Below are positions 51,368 to 61,397 of a stretch of 64,000 nucleotides of DNA, piece by piece (position 1 is the stretch's first letter; the number at the start of each line of letters is the position of its first letter). The notes beneath the pieces are model-generated. The model had not been told where the DNA came from. It worked only from the letters and a program-made list of their open reading frames with translations, and did not search any database. Origin of the DNA: Candidatus Poribacteria bacterium (GTDB lineage Bacteria; Poribacteria; WGA-4E; WGA-3G); NCBI GenBank assembly GCA_022827185.1, contig JAJDTM010000022.1, positions 62,001-126,000 on the forward strand. The letters are read 5' to 3'. The position numbers were made by a program, and so were the translations under genes.

Positions 51368-52531
51368 TTACATAGGATTGGATGGACTCCAACGTTTACC
51401 ATACATCAGCATAATCCGGTTATGAATAAATTCGTATTTGGCAGGGCAACAGGCACGGAGTTTATCGGGATAAATAAAATAGAAGCCAATACTTTCTGCC
51501 ATATCCTCATCTGGATTCTCTGTATAAGCGTACTCTGTTACAAACGCTGATCGCTCTTGAGTCGTTGACCAGCCAGATTCACTTGTTAAATCTTGTTGCC
51601 ATCCGCCAAGTTTCACCCAATCCTTTTTAAGTTGAGGATCAAAAACATACCACCATAAAAAATGGGCTTTTTCGTGGGCAATTATTTTACGCGTATCATC
51701 GCGATGAAAGCGACCAAGACCATCACCATGATCGCGATGGCGAAGGAAAATAGATTCAGCAAATGTTATATAACCGCGACTTACCATTGCAGAACTGATG
51801 CCTTTTTCTTCCGTATCAATCCTACGAACTATATACTTTAATTGCGGTGTTTTATGTAATCCCTGAGGGAATTCTTCAAGGACGGACATAATAAGCATCA
51901 GATCGTCATTTCCAAAATCCGAATAACCTTTGGCTGTGTTGTTTTTGGTACGCGGGGGTAACGCAGCATGAGACGGGACATCTATACCATACCTTTTCTT
52001 CATTATTGATTTTATTGCGGATCTGTTTGTCCCATTTTCAGTTATGAATTGAACGACAGCATGAAAAAGACGTTTCTCCGGTGATGCTATTCCTTGAGAT
52101 TCTTCGGTTGGAAGCGCGTCCCTACTAATAGTAACGTGTTTTGACTTATCTTTAAGTTCAATCTTAATACCGTTTTCTAACGCATCATCGCTTATATTCC
52201 ATGAAGAAAACTGTGGATTCAGAATATCTGGGGATACGGCTTCAAAGACCTTTAAAAGCGCAGCAGCGTCTTTTGTCGTCCATGTAGAATCTAAATAGAT
52301 AGAATATTTTTCCTGTAACCGTAAGAGCGGATATTTATTTGATGTTTCAGGGGGCAGTGTATAACAACTCGCTTGGAGAATTATGATTAATAGAAAGAGA
52401 GCGGCAGAACTGAAGAACAAATTAAAAGACGTGTAACTTGAAACGAAGCGGAAAGCGGATATACGGAATGGGACAGGCAATTTAACGAGCCCAGCTGACC
52501 GAACCGCAAGGAAACTTAGAAAAATTCGCAT
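51368..52531 (-). CDS. Lipoprotein with zinc-peptidase-like HExxH
   Basis: About 387 residues. A long basic n-region, part of it coded by a diverged copy of the CCGAACCGCAAGGAAA repeat, precedes a hydrophobic run and the lipobox LQASC. The C-terminal half contains 'IIAHEKAHFLWWYVFD', an HExxH zinc-binding motif (His-Glu-Lys-Ala-His). A third metal ligand (Glu or His about 20 residues downstream) is not certain; 'ERSAFVTEYAYTENPDEDMAE' is the most likely place. The start is at ATG 52531, two bases after the stop of the DUF1592 gene, so the two are co-translated. No family was recognised. Confidence 0.65.
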   Translation of the reverse strand: MRIFLSFLAVRSAGLVKLPVPFRISAFRFVSSYTSFNLFFSSAALFLLIIILQASCYTLPPETSNKYPLLRLQEKYSIYLDSTWTTKDAAALLKVFEAVSPDILNPQFSSWNISDDALENGIKIELKDKSKHVTISRDALPTEESQGIASPEKRLFHAVVQFITENGTNRSAIKSIMKKRYGIDVPSHAALPPRTKNNTAKGYSDFGNDDLMLIMSVLEEFPQGLHKTPQLKYIVRRIDTEEKGISSAMVSRGYITFAESIFLRHRDHGDGLGRFHRDDTRKIIAHEKAHFLWWYVFDPQLKKDWVKLGGWQQDLTSESGWSTTQERSAFVTEYAYTENPDEDMAESIGFYFIYPDKLRACCPAKYEFIHNRIMLMYGKRWSPSNPM

Positions 52532-52533
52532 CG

Positions 52534-55062
52534 TCAATCATCCTCAGTACCGCGTCGTAACCGGAACGGATCGCTTTTAACAATTTCTGTAATGAGTACC
52601 GAACTCCTGTAACCTTCAACTTCAAGTTGTGCGACGATCTGGTCAACAGTAGGTCGGTCGTAATATTCCAGTCCCCTACCCAGAGCATACGTCAACATCT
52701 TTTCCGTCAAACAGCGCACAAACTGTTGTTTCCTGTCCTTAAGGATCTGTTTCAGGTCTGCTATACCGTCAAAAGCGGTACCATCCGGCAATACCGCTGT
52801 TGTATCAATCTCCAATTCACCCTCTTTTTTCCGAAACGCTCCAATTGCATTATAGTTCTCAAGTGCAAACCCGATGGGGTCCATTTTGGCATGGCAGTTG
52901 GCACATGCGGGGTCTTCTCGATGCTGTTCAAGACGTTCCCGTAACGTGGTTCCGATAATAGCCTCGTGATCCTCTTCCAATTCCGGGACATCCGGTGGCG
53001 GTGGCGGTGGCGGTGAACCGAGAATCTGTTCCAGCACCCAGCGTCCTCTTTTCACGGGTGAGGTTCGGGTCAGGTTGGAGGTCACTGTCAAGACGCTGGC
53101 GTGGGTAAGTATGCCGCCGCGTGAGGCACCTTGCAACGTGACACGCTGAAACGCCTTGCCTTTAATCGCTTCGCCACCAGGAACAGTTTTCTTCTGTCCC
53201 ATCCAGTTTCCGCGCGTGTCGGTAATACCGTAATGGTTCGCCAATTCCTTGTTGAGGAAGGTGTAATCTGCGTCAAGTAGATCAAGGACGCTCCTATCCT
53301 CACGGAAGATTGATTCAAGAAAGAGTTCTGTCTCCCCCAACATCGCCGCACGCAATCTGCGACCGAAGACCGGAAATCGTTCACGGTCAGGCGTAACCGT
53401 TGCGATGCGTTGGATTTGCAGCCATTGTGAACCAAAGTTGCGAGCCAATTCTGTTGCTTTCGGGTCCGCCAACATCCGTTTAACTTGTGCCTCAAGATTA
53501 TCAGTCAGCTGATTTTTCGCCGCTAGTTCAAAAAGTTCGTCATCTGGCATACTGCTCCAAAGAAAGTAGGAGAGCCGAGAGGCGAGTTGAAACGCATCAA
53601 TCGGGTATGGCTCCGGACTTTGTGGGCGGTCATCTAACTCCAATCGAAATAGGAACTTCGGTGAACAGAGAATAACTTTAATCGCTGCCTGAATACCTGC
53701 TTCCCATTTTGAGCCATCAGCTTGCATCGCGCCAACAAACTGCGTGAGTTGTTCGATTTCGGTGTCAGTCGGCGGACGGCGATATCCACCACGAAGCAGG
53801 CGGGTCAACACTTCACGTGTCTGTTCTATTTGTGGGATGTCCGGTGTACATGCCAAGATTTCGAGTTGGGTATCGGGTCGAGTATCCAATGGACCCTCCG
53901 CCCAGAGTGCCCGGATTTGGAGATTGGCGGACGGCTCACCGTCTGGAGGCTTAACCATCGCAATCCCTGCCCTTTGGATGTTCGGGATCCCGGTAACGAG
54001 CACCTCAACCGTCTGCGTCTTTTTCGGGTCGCGGGAAGTAATCTCAAAGGTTTTTAGAATCTTGATCTTGTTATCGGCTGCCGGGTCCACGCCGACCAAT
54101 CGGGCAAGTTCCTCTGGCGGCGAGATCCCTTCTAATGCTTCACCTTGAATAAATAAGGCGATTTCAACAGGCGTTTGACGCTCAGGCTCAGCGATAGGCG
54201 TTTCATCATCGGTCTCAGCATCCGAGGTTTCACTATAAGGATCGGTCTCAGCGGCAGGGGGTCCATTATCGGGTTCAACGTAGAGTGTCGCCTTGTAGAG
54301 AATTTCTTCCTCGGGGAACATGTTAAAATAGGGCGCCCCTGTCGTGAAGGGACCCGATTTCCACGTCTCTGTAGCCGTTGGGTTAAGAAGCCGGAAACGT
54401 TGATCAGGGACCTCATCGTGGTGTGGCTCAAGGCGCCATCCTCTTTGGTAGCGTTTCAAGGGCGGTGGTGGCTCCACCAAAATCACACGCGTCGCAATGG
54501 CTTCTGCTGCTTCAAGATAGCGTTCCATCAGCAGCGGCGACATCGTCAATACATCACCGATATTATCAAATCCGTGTCCTACGTCATCGGCAGGAAAACT
54601 TTCGGTAGGATCGAAATCAACACCGAGCAGATCCCGAACGGTATTTTTGTATTCGACTTTATTCAGACGGCGCACCGTGATACGTCCAGGATCCGGCTTA
54701 GCCGTGCGATCTGCGTGTTCAAAAATCGCCTCAATATGTGCAACAAAGGCATCGGATTCTTCCAGCGTTGGTTGATGCTCACTCTCCGAGGGTGGCATTT
54801 GTCCCGTCGTTAACATATCAAAGACCCGGTCCCAGACATCACGATTTTCAATTAGCGACAGATCATCTGAAAAAGAATCAAGTGCAAGTTCAGCGGCGGG
54901 TTCGCCGCCAGCATGACAACTGAAGCAGTATTTTTTCAAGAACGGGCGACCCTCTTGCGCAAAACCAGAAGGTGTCTCTTCCCCCGGTTTGGCGGCGAAG
55001 GCGATGAGTATGAATACCAATATTAGGCAGAGGCATTGTGGGATACGATTGAACGAGATCAT
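52534..55062 (-). CDS. Cytochrome c with DUF1587-1592-1588-1585 domains
   Basis: 842 residues. A signal peptide precedes a heme-binding c-type motif 'KKYCFSCH' and the domain string DUF1587 ('[20 protein letters not shown]'), DUF1595/DUF1592 ('[20 protein letters not shown]', '[14 protein letters not shown]'), DUF1588 ('[20 protein letters not shown]', a second CxxCH) and DUF1585 ('[20 protein letters not shown]'). This architecture is frequent in Planctomycetes and relatives and usually sits beside DUF1552. It is presumed to be periplasmic or outer-surface and redox-active. GGGAGTCTATCA precedes the ATG. A stretch '[19 protein letters not shown]' is a proline-rich linker. Confidence 0.9.
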   Translation of the reverse strand: MISFNRIPQCLCLILVFILIAFAAKPGEETPSGFAQEGRPFLKKYCFSCHAGGEPAAELALDSFSDDLSLIENRDVWDRVFDMLTTGQMPPSESEHQPTLEESDAFVAHIEAIFEHADRTAKPDPGRITVRRLNKVEYKNTVRDLLGVDFDPTESFPADDVGHGFDNIGDVLTMSPLLMERYLEAAEAIATRVILVEPPPPLKRYQRGWRLEPHHDEVPDQRFRLLNPTATETWKSGPFTTGAPYFNMFPEEEILYKATLYVEPDNGPPAAETDPYSETSDAETDDETPIAEPERQTPVEIALFIQGEALEGISPPEELARLVGVDPAADNKIKILKTFEITSRDPKKTQTVEVLVTGIPNIQRAGIAMVKPPDGEPSANLQIRALWAEGPLDTRPDTQLEILACTPDIPQIEQTREVLTRLLRGGYRRPPTDTEIEQLTQFVGAMQADGSKWEAGIQAAIKVILCSPKFLFRLELDDRPQSPEPYPIDAFQLASRLSYFLWSSMPDDELFELAAKNQLTDNLEAQVKRMLADPKATELARNFGSQWLQIQRIATVTPDRERFPVFGRRLRAAMLGETELFLESIFREDRSVLDLLDADYTFLNKELANHYGITDTRGNWMGQKKTVPGGEAIKGKAFQRVTLQGASRGGILTHASVLTVTSNLTRTSPVKRGRWVLEQILGSPPPPPPPDVPELEEDHEAIIGTTLRERLEQHREDPACANCHAKMDPIGFALENYNAIGAFRKKEGELEIDTTAVLPDGTAFDGIADLKQILKDRKQQFVRCLTEKMLTYALGRGLEYYDRPTVDQIVAQLEVEGYRSSVLITEIVKSDPFRLRRGTEDD

Positions 55063-55136
55063 TGATAGACTCCCGTAAGATACAGAATAAAGTTTATTCG
55101 CTTATGGATAATCGCTTGTGTCTGTTTATAGCGTTT

Positions 55137-55844
55137 CTAATCCTCTAATTTTTTCATGCTTTTCATAATTTGGGACTTAAGTTCTTCATCTTCTGCCTTC
55201 TCTGCCAAATCTAATGCTTCCTGAAAATCTCGCTTAGCATTATCAGCATGACCTAACTCTCTGTTGGCAATCCCCCGGACAGCATAGGCTCTCGAATTGT
55301 CTGGGTTTAGCCGGATAGCTTCGTCAAAGTCAGGGATAGCCGCTTCAGGATGCCTTAACTTAACTTTCGCGATTCCTCGATTGTTATAGGCATCTGCGTC
55401 ATCAGGGTTTAGACGGATAACTACATCGTAGTCAGAAATAGCTTCAAAGCATTGTCCAATCTCATCCTTCGCATTGCCTCGATTGTAGTAGGCATATACA
55501 TGGTTAGGATTCAGGCGTATCGCTTCATCAAAGTCAGGGATAGCCGTTTCAGGATGTCCTAACTTAGCTTTCACAACACCCCGATTGTAATAAGCATTTG
55601 CATCGTTTGGGGTTAGACGGATCACCGCATCATAGTCGGAGATAGCTTCAAAGTATTGTCCAATCTCATCCTTCACATTACCTCGCTTAAAATAAGCGAA
55701 GGCAAGGTTAGGGTTTAGGTCTAGTGCTTTATCATACGCCGAAATAGCGGATTCATAGTCTCCTTGATCGGACAAGGCATTCCCCTTATCAAGGTGGCTT
55801 TCGGCAGATTCGACATTGTTATTTGTGTCATTCGTATTTTCCAT
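55137..55844 (-). CDS. TPR protein
   Basis: 235 residues made of about five TPR units ('AFAYFKRGNVKDEIGQYFEA', 'ANAYYNRGVVKAKLGHPETA', 'VYAYYNRGNAKDEIGQCFEA') with near-identical alternate repeats, a sign of recent internal duplication. No signal peptide is seen. It starts on the last base of the upstream gene's stop codon (TAATG overlap), so both are coupled. It presumably binds the membrane-anchored coiled-coil partner. Confidence 0.88.
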   Translation of the reverse strand: MENTNDTNNNVESAESHLDKGNALSDQGDYESAISAYDKALDLNPNLAFAYFKRGNVKDEIGQYFEAISDYDAVIRLTPNDANAYYNRGVVKAKLGHPETAIPDFDEAIRLNPNHVYAYYNRGNAKDEIGQCFEAISDYDVVIRLNPDDADAYNNRGIAKVKLRHPEAAIPDFDEAIRLNPDNSRAYAVRGIANRELGHADNAKRDFQEALDLAEKAEDEELKSQIMKSMKKLED

Positions 55845-56410
55845 TAGACTTTCTCTTTTGTGGGAGGAGAATAGTTTTTTAGCTGCTCTAATAACTCTTC
55901 TTCCTCGGAGAACCCTGACGACGAGGTTGAGGTGGAAGCTGCTTCGCCTTCACTATTAGTAGAAGCAGTTTCGCTTTGATTCTTCTGCGCTACTTGGGTA
56001 GGTGCGGTGTTGTTCTCAATTGCTTGTGTGGCTTGGGTGGAAGTTGCCTTGCCCCGAGCGTTCTTTTTGTTGTTCTGGTAAATAGAATACAACAAAGGCC
56101 CGAAGATCCCCGCCAGAATTATATATTGCAGGTTAAGCATGATCCCTGTTCTTTCTTCAAGCTTCGTGACTGTTTTCTCCAACTTTCCTACAGTTTCGGT
56201 CAAGGTTTCCACATTCTCGTTCAACTTTCCGAGAGTATCAGTTAAAGTCTTCACATTTCTGTTCAATTCTTCCACATTTTCGTCAAGTTTCGCTATATCT
56301 ATCTGTTTGGTAACCGTTATAATGTTTGGATCCGACGGATCCTGCCCAAACGCAGCAGTAACAAACAGGATACAGAGAATTCCGAATAGGATACCCCACC
56401 CATTTAACAT
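55844..56410 (-). CDS. Coiled-coil membrane protein
   Basis: About 188 residues from ATG 56410, preceded by GGGAGATTCATA. An N-terminal hydrophobic signal or anchor is followed by a leucine-spaced coiled coil made of repeated 'L.ENVETLT(E/D)T(V/L)GKLE' units (about 40-90). A second membrane segment ('YIILAGIFGPLLYSIY') and a Ser/Thr-rich charged tail follow. It is reminiscent of mechanical spacer or tether proteins. It is coupled to the downstream TPR gene. Function unknown. Confidence 0.75.
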   Translation of the reverse strand: MLNGWGILFGILCILFVTAAFGQDPSDPNIITVTKQIDIAKLDENVEELNRNVKTLTDTLGKLNENVETLTETVGKLEKTVTKLEERTGIMLNLQYIILAGIFGPLLYSIYQNNKKNARGKATSTQATQAIENNTAPTQVAQKNQSETASTNSEGEAASTSTSSSGFSEEEELLEQLKNYSPPTKEKV

Positions 56411-56623
56411 TATGAATCTCCCAGATTTCAATTTTACTACATGAAAATAACACATAATATCGCTATTTTAGTTCGTGGGTCAAATTATTTTAGCATATTA
56501 TTCAAGAAAAATGTAGAAAAAATGCACTGCGCGACGTAGCAGTGTGCTAAGAAAATCAATGACAAAAGCGAAAACTTCAAACTAATCCTGCTCGTCCTCA
56601 GCTTCTATAACTCCTCGTAAATG

Positions 56624-56836
56624 ACTCTGAAATTTGCCAGGATGATTTAGTTTTCCGAAATTTTAGATTTTCGCCCCCACAGATCCGCGGTAGGAGGGAA
56701 CTCCGATTCCCGATTTTTCCGATAAATTGCACTCTGAAATTTGCCAGGATGATTTAGTTTTCCGAAATTTTAGATTTTCGCCCCCACAGATCCGCGGTAG
56801 GAGGAACTCCGATTCCCGATTTTTCCGATAAATTGC
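56624..56836. repeat. Tandem duplication of a 107-base unit
   Basis: The unit starts ACTCTGAAATTTGCCAGGAT and ends CCCGATTTTTCCGATAAATTGC. It occurs at 56624-56730 and again at 56731-56836; the second copy differs by a single missing G. Near identity means recent duplication. It carries no open frame. The 5' part of the gap, 56411-56623, shows nothing recognisable. Confidence 0.85.
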
Positions 56837-56860
56837 ACAAAAACCTTAAAACTAAATAAC

Positions 56861-57052
56861 CAGGGCCATTCAATTGTAGGTTTTTGGTGTTTGGTGTTGT
56901 CCTTTTCGCAGGTGCTAACACCTAATATATGTTATGTGTTAAAACAAAACGCCGAAATTTTCGCTAGATTTCGCAGCATTTCGCAGCATTTCGCACCGGA
57001 TCCTGGAAAAAAGATGTCCAATCGAATAATTTCTTAAAATTGAATGGCCCTG
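56861..57052. repeat. MITE-like element, family 2, copy 2
   Basis: CAGGGCCATTCAATT (56861-56875) and AATTGAATGGCCCTG (57038-57052) are perfect 15-bp inverted repeats around a 162-base interior that includes GCATTTCGCAGCATTTCGCA direct repeats. The right end plus the preceding TTTCTTAAAA resembles the right end of the element at 37774-37987. Confidence 0.7.
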
Positions 57053-57071
57053 ACTAAATAACCCTGAAAAT

Positions 57072-57100
57072 TTGCTTTTTTAAGATGGCTTTGCTAAAAT
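57072..57100 (+). promoter_or_regulatory. Sigma-70-like promoter before the dehydrogenase gene
   Basis: TTGCTT (57072-57077) and TAAAAT (57095-57100) at 17-base spacing, 34 bases before the ATG. It is a reasonable but not perfect housekeeping promoter. Confidence 0.45.
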
Positions 57101-57133
57101 GGTAGACTAAAATCGTGAGAGGGGTCTATAGCC

Positions 57134-58204
57134 ATGAATCAACACGAACAAGAAGCGATTGTAAACGCAGACGCATTGCAAAGCGTCTGCAGCCAACTTT
57201 ACCAAGAAGTCGGCGTTGCGCAATCGGATGCGGATACCATTGCGGAAATGCAGGTCCTCATGGACTTGCGGGGTGTTCATTCGCACGCAACACGCGGCTT
57301 ACCCGGTTATGTCCGAGGCATGATCAGCGGGAACATTAATCCCAACCCACAACTCCAGACGCTCGAAGATAACCCTGCCTCTGTTCTATTAGATGGCGAC
57401 CGCGGGTTAGGACATCTCGTCAGTATCCGTGCAATGAACCTCGCTATCGAAAAGGCGAAGGCTGCCTCAATTGGCGTGGCTATCGTTCGGAATAGCAATC
57501 ACTTCGGGGCTGCCTCAAGTCATGCCATGCGAGCCTTACCACACGATATGATCGGTTTCGCAACGACCAACGGACTCGGTGTAAATGTCGCTGTCTTCGG
57601 GGCAAGGAGCGTCTCGATCGGCAATAACGCGTTTTCCTATGCCATCCCCGCTGGCGAGGAACCGCCGATTGTGTTGGATATGGCGTGCGGTGCTGCTGCC
57701 GCTGGACGGATCGGAACCGCAAGGTTATATCAGGAAAAAATCCCCTTGGGATGGGCACTCGATGCAGACGGCAACGAAACTGAGGATCCGGGACAAGTCG
57801 CTGTGATCCTACCCGCCGCAGGTCCCAAAGGTTCTGCCCTTGCAATCGTGATGGATGTTTTATGTGGTCCGTTGAGCGGTGGATTAATGGGCATCAACAA
57901 ACGGTTTCAGCCGGGGGACACGCCCCTCGAAAAACGCGTATCAGGACACTTTTTCTTCGCAATTAACATCGCTAACTTCACCCCTGTTTCAGAGTTCAAG
58001 GCTGAAATCGATCGACAAATTCAGATGACGCGTCAAGCCACTCCACGCGCCGGTTTTACCCGCGTCACGTTACCCGGTGAGATTGAGTCGGAATTAACGC
58101 AAGAACGCCTCGCAAACGGGATACCCCTTCACAAGGAACCGTTGCGAACACTTGAACAACTCGCCGACGAGTTAGGTGTCGAAATTCCGTGGGACAGGCA
58201 GTAA
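57134..58204 (+). CDS. Malate/L-lactate dehydrogenase family (Ldh_2) oxidoreductase
   Basis: 356 residues of the NAD(P)-dependent YlbC/Ldh_2 family, with a catalytic His in 'DLRGVHSHATRGL' and the conserved 'IVRNSNHFGAASSHAMRAL', 'GFATTNG', 'DMACGAAAAGRI' and 'GPKGSALAIVMDVLCGPLSGG'. These enzymes reduce 2-oxo acids such as 2-oxoglutarate, oxaloacetate or ureidoglycolate-type substrates; the sequence does not decide which. GAGAGGGGTCTATAGCC precedes the ATG. The gene ends 85 bases before the restriction-modification gene but has no functional link to it. Confidence 0.92.
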   Translation: MNQHEQEAIVNADALQSVCSQLYQEVGVAQSDADTIAEMQVLMDLRGVHSHATRGLPGYVRGMISGNINPNPQLQTLEDNPASVLLDGDRGLGHLVSIRAMNLAIEKAKAASIGVAIVRNSNHFGAASSHAMRALPHDMIGFATTNGLGVNVAVFGARSVSIGNNAFSYAIPAGEEPPIVLDMACGAAAAGRIGTARLYQEKIPLGWALDADGNETEDPGQVAVILPAAGPKGSALAIVMDVLCGPLSGGLMGINKRFQPGDTPLEKRVSGHFFFAINIANFTPVSEFKAEIDRQIQMTRQATPRAGFTRVTLPGEIESELTQERLANGIPLHKEPLRTLEQLADELGVEIPWDRQ

Positions 58205-58289
58205 ATTTCCTGCTTGCAATCGCGCCCTATATCCGTGTATAATTGGCGTTGTCTTAAATCCGATTGCCAACGCTACACGGAGAAACGCC

Positions 58290-61200
58290 ATGCCGACACT
58301 TAATATCAAACCGACACATAAACCCATCAAAAACTACTACACAGAACTTGAAGCATACACGAAAATCGGCGCGGAACACGAAGGCGCAGTCCGAACCGCA
58401 TTCCAAACGCTCCTCCAACACTATTGCCGACAAGCAGACCTCCTCCTTGTCTGTGAAAAGACACGCTACACAAAAACGAACAGACGCATCCAGTTAGATG
58501 GCGAAGTCGTTGATGCTTTCGAATTACCCCATGGACATTGGGAGGCAAAAGATACACAAGACGATCTGCCGACCGAAGCACGGCGAAAATCGGAAGCAGG
58601 GTATCCCTTTAAAAATATCATTATTCAATCCCCGACACGCGCACTCCTCTATCAGAACGGGCACCTCCGCCTTGACCACGACCTGACAGATCCAAAGAAT
58701 CTTATCGAGCTGCTGAACACCTTCTTTGCCTATCAAGAGGAAAACATCGTCGATTGGTATGCTGCAGTAGAGGAGTTTCGGGAGAAGGTACCGGTGCTGG
58801 GCCGCGGTGTCGCACAGCGCGTTGAGACCGAGATGCAGGACAACCCCTTGTTTCGGCAGGCGTTTGGGAATTTCCATCAGCAGTGCCGAGCCGCTATTGA
58901 CCCAAACCTCACCGAAGCACAGGTTGAAGAGATGCTCATCCAGCACCTCCTCACCGAACGGATTTTCCGCACCGTTTTTGACAACCCCGATTTTACCAAC
59001 AGAAACATCATCGCCCAAGAAATTGAGAAGGTAATCCAGGTCCTTACGCAGCGTTCCCCAAGCCGTTCCGAGTTCCTGCGTCCCTTAAATCCGTTCTACA
59101 TTGCGATTGAGAAAACCGCTGCGACTATCACCGATTTCTCACAAAAACAGTCGTTCTTGAATACGGTCTACGAGCAGTTCTTCCAAGGCTTTTCGGTGAA
59201 GGTTGCCGACACGCACGGTATTGTCTATACGCCACAACCCATCGTAGATTTCATGGTGAAAAGCGTTGAACACGTCCTTAAAACCGAGTTCGGACGGTCA
59301 CTTTCGGATATGGGGGTTCACATCATCGATCCGTTTGTTGGCACCGGTAACTTTATCGTACGCCTCATGCAAGAAATTCAGGGCAGACGGCTACCACAGA
59401 AATACCGAGAGGAACTGCACTGTAACGAGGTGATGCTGCTTCCGTATTACATCGCCAATCTCAACATTGAACACGCTTATTTTGAGCGAACAGGCAGCTA
59501 TGAACCTTTCCCGCATATCTGCTTTGTGGATACATTTGATACGGTGGATTTAATGGATGCCCCCGAACAGACCGGACGGTTTTCCTTTTTTACACCGGAG
59601 AATACATTACGGGTTGAGGAGCAAAGAGAGACGCCAATGTTCGTCGTTATCGGCAATCCGCCTTACAATGCAAGGCAGTCTGACGAAAACGATAACAACA
59701 AGAATCGACCGCATGCAGGCGTTGACACACGGGTGCGTAACACGTTTGTCGCTGATTCTAATGCACAGTCGAAAAATAAACTCTATGACCCGTACGTCAA
59801 GGCGTTCCGGTGGGCAATGGACAAACTCGGTGATGAGGGGATCGTCGCCTTCGTGACGAACAACAGTTTTATTAACGCGCAAATGTTTGATGGCATGCGA
59901 AAGCACCTCTCCGAGGAGTTTGACACGCTCTATATTCTGGACTTAGGGGGTAACGTCCGCAAGGGACAGCCGGGCGATGCGAATGTGTTCGGTATTCAAG
60001 TCGGGGTAAGCATTAATCTGCTTGTTAAAGGTAGTAGGCACACTCCGTGTGCCGTAACCCCTAATAGCGCATCGCGCACCTTTTACAATGATGAGACAAT
60101 AGAACTGAGTAAGGAACGCACCTTTGCGTTCCTTGACGAAAACCAGCATATCGGTAATATAGAATGGCAGATGCTGACTCCTGATAAACGGCATACATGG
60201 CTCACGGCGGATCTCCACACCGATTTTGACACTTTCATTCCGATGGGGAGTAAGGAAGTAAAGGCAAGTAAGGGTAAAACTGAAGGAACGCTTTTTAAAA
60301 CCTACAGTCTCGGTGTGTCAACGAACCGAGATACCTGGGTTTACAACTTCAATACGACCTCTCTCACTGAAAATATCCAGCGGATGATAAAATTCTATAA
60401 TGCGCAGACGCTTGAGTGGATAGGTACAAAAAACAGCACTGGAGTGAATCTTGATGATTTCGTGGATTCCGATCCGCAGAACATCAGCTGGAGTGAAAAC
60501 TTAAAACGTAAACTGAAAGCAGGACAACTTGCAGAGTTTGCTGAATCAAAATTACGTCTGTCCCTCTACCGCCCGTTTACAAAAACAAATCTGTTTTTTG
60601 ATAGACTCATGAATGAGCGCGTTTATGTATTTCCATCCATTTTTCCCACACTTGAAGCGGAAAGGGAAAATCGGGTTCTCTGTGTCAACATGACTCCGGA
60701 GAGACCTTTTGCTTGCTTGATGAGTGATTGCATTCCCGTAAATGTTATGGCTGGTGGTTTTGGATCGCCAACACAATGCTTTCCGTTCTATACTTACGAT
60801 GAGGATGGCACAAATCGCCAAGAGAATATCACGGATTGGGCATTGACGCAGTTTCAAAAACACTACGCAGATGACACTATCACCAAGTGGGACATCTTCC
60901 ATTATACCTACGGATTACTGCACCATCCCGATTATCGCGATCGGTATCAAGAAAACCTCAAACGAGACTTACCCCATATCCCCTTCGCCGAAGACTTCTG
61001 GACGTTTGCAAAGGCAGGCGCGCGGTTAGCCGAACTTCACGTCAATTACGAATCCCAACCCGAATACGATAAGCTTGAGCCGATTGAAACGCCGGGCATG
61101 CAAGTCAATCTGCGTGTAGAACGAATGAAATTCTCCAAAGACAAAACGCAGTTGAAATACAATGACTTCCTCACGTTGGAGGGCATCCCTCTTGAAGTAT

Positions 61201-61397
61201 TTGAGTATCGGTTGGGGAACCGGTCTGCATTGGAGTGGGTCGTGGATCAGTATCGTGTGAAGGTAGACAAACGGAGTGGCATCCAGAACGATCCGAATCG
61301 TGATGAAGATCCCGAGTATATCCTCCGTCTGATTGGGCAGGTGATTACCGTTAGTTTAGAGACAGTAGACATTGTAAACGGTTTACCTGCATTGTAG
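58290..61397 (+). CDS. Single-chain type IIG/ISP-like restriction-modification enzyme
   Basis: About 1035 residues from ATG 58290 with GGAGA eight bases upstream. The N-terminal region has a probable PD-(D/E)xK nuclease site ('GEVVDAFELPHGHWEAKD', Asp75, Glu85, Lys87). An N6-adenine methylase core follows, with motif I 'IIDPFVGTGNF' (about 345) and motif IV 'VIGNPPYN' (about 455). The C-terminal 350 residues look like a target-recognition domain ('VYVFPSIFPTLEAERENRVL', 'MSDCIPVNVMAGGFGSPTQC'). No helicase domain is present between nuclease and methylase, which separates it from classical type ISP enzymes. A palindromic repeat is read in frame at about residue 582-591. Confidence 0.88.
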   Translation: MPTLNIKPTHKPIKNYYTELEAYTKIGAEHEGAVRTAFQTLLQHYCRQADLLLVCEKTRYTKTNRRIQLDGEVVDAFELPHGHWEAKDTQDDLPTEARRKSEAGYPFKNIIIQSPTRALLYQNGHLRLDHDLTDPKNLIELLNTFFAYQEENIVDWYAAVEEFREKVPVLGRGVAQRVETEMQDNPLFRQAFGNFHQQCRAAIDPNLTEAQVEEMLIQHLLTERIFRTVFDNPDFTNRNIIAQEIEKVIQVLTQRSPSRSEFLRPLNPFYIAIEKTAATITDFSQKQSFLNTVYEQFFQGFSVKVADTHGIVYTPQPIVDFMVKSVEHVLKTEFGRSLSDMGVHIIDPFVGTGNFIVRLMQEIQGRRLPQKYREELHCNEVMLLPYYIANLNIEHAYFERTGSYEPFPHICFVDTFDTVDLMDAPEQTGRFSFFTPENTLRVEEQRETPMFVVIGNPPYNARQSDENDNNKNRPHAGVDTRVRNTFVADSNAQSKNKLYDPYVKAFRWAMDKLGDEGIVAFVTNNSFINAQMFDGMRKHLSEEFDTLYILDLGGNVRKGQPGDANVFGIQVGVSINLLVKGSRHTPCAVTPNSASRTFYNDETIELSKERTFAFLDENQHIGNIEWQMLTPDKRHTWLTADLHTDFDTFIPMGSKEVKASKGKTEGTLFKTYSLGVSTNRDTWVYNFNTTSLTENIQRMIKFYNAQTLEWIGTKNSTGVNLDDFVDSDPQNISWSENLKRKLKAGQLAEFAESKLRLSLYRPFTKTNLFFDRLMNERVYVFPSIFPTLEAERENRVLCVNMTPERPFACLMSDCIPVNVMAGGFGSPTQCFPFYTYDEDGTNRQENITDWALTQFQKHYADDTITKWDIFHYTYGLLHHPDYRDRYQENLKRDLPHIPFAEDFWTFAKAGARLAELHVNYESQPEYDKLEPIETPGMQVNLRVERMKFSKDKTQLKYNDFLTLEGIPLEVFEYRLGNRSALEWVVDQYRVKVDKRSGIQNDPNRDEDPEYILRLIGQVITVSLETVDIVNGLPAL
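60031..60060. repeat. Palindromic repeat inside the methylase gene
   Basis: GTAGTAGGCACACTCCGTGT followed by GCCGTAACCC forms a stem around GGCACACTCCGTGTGCC. It is read in frame as 'SRHTPCAVT'. A second copy lies downstream at 61550-61578. Confidence 0.7.
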
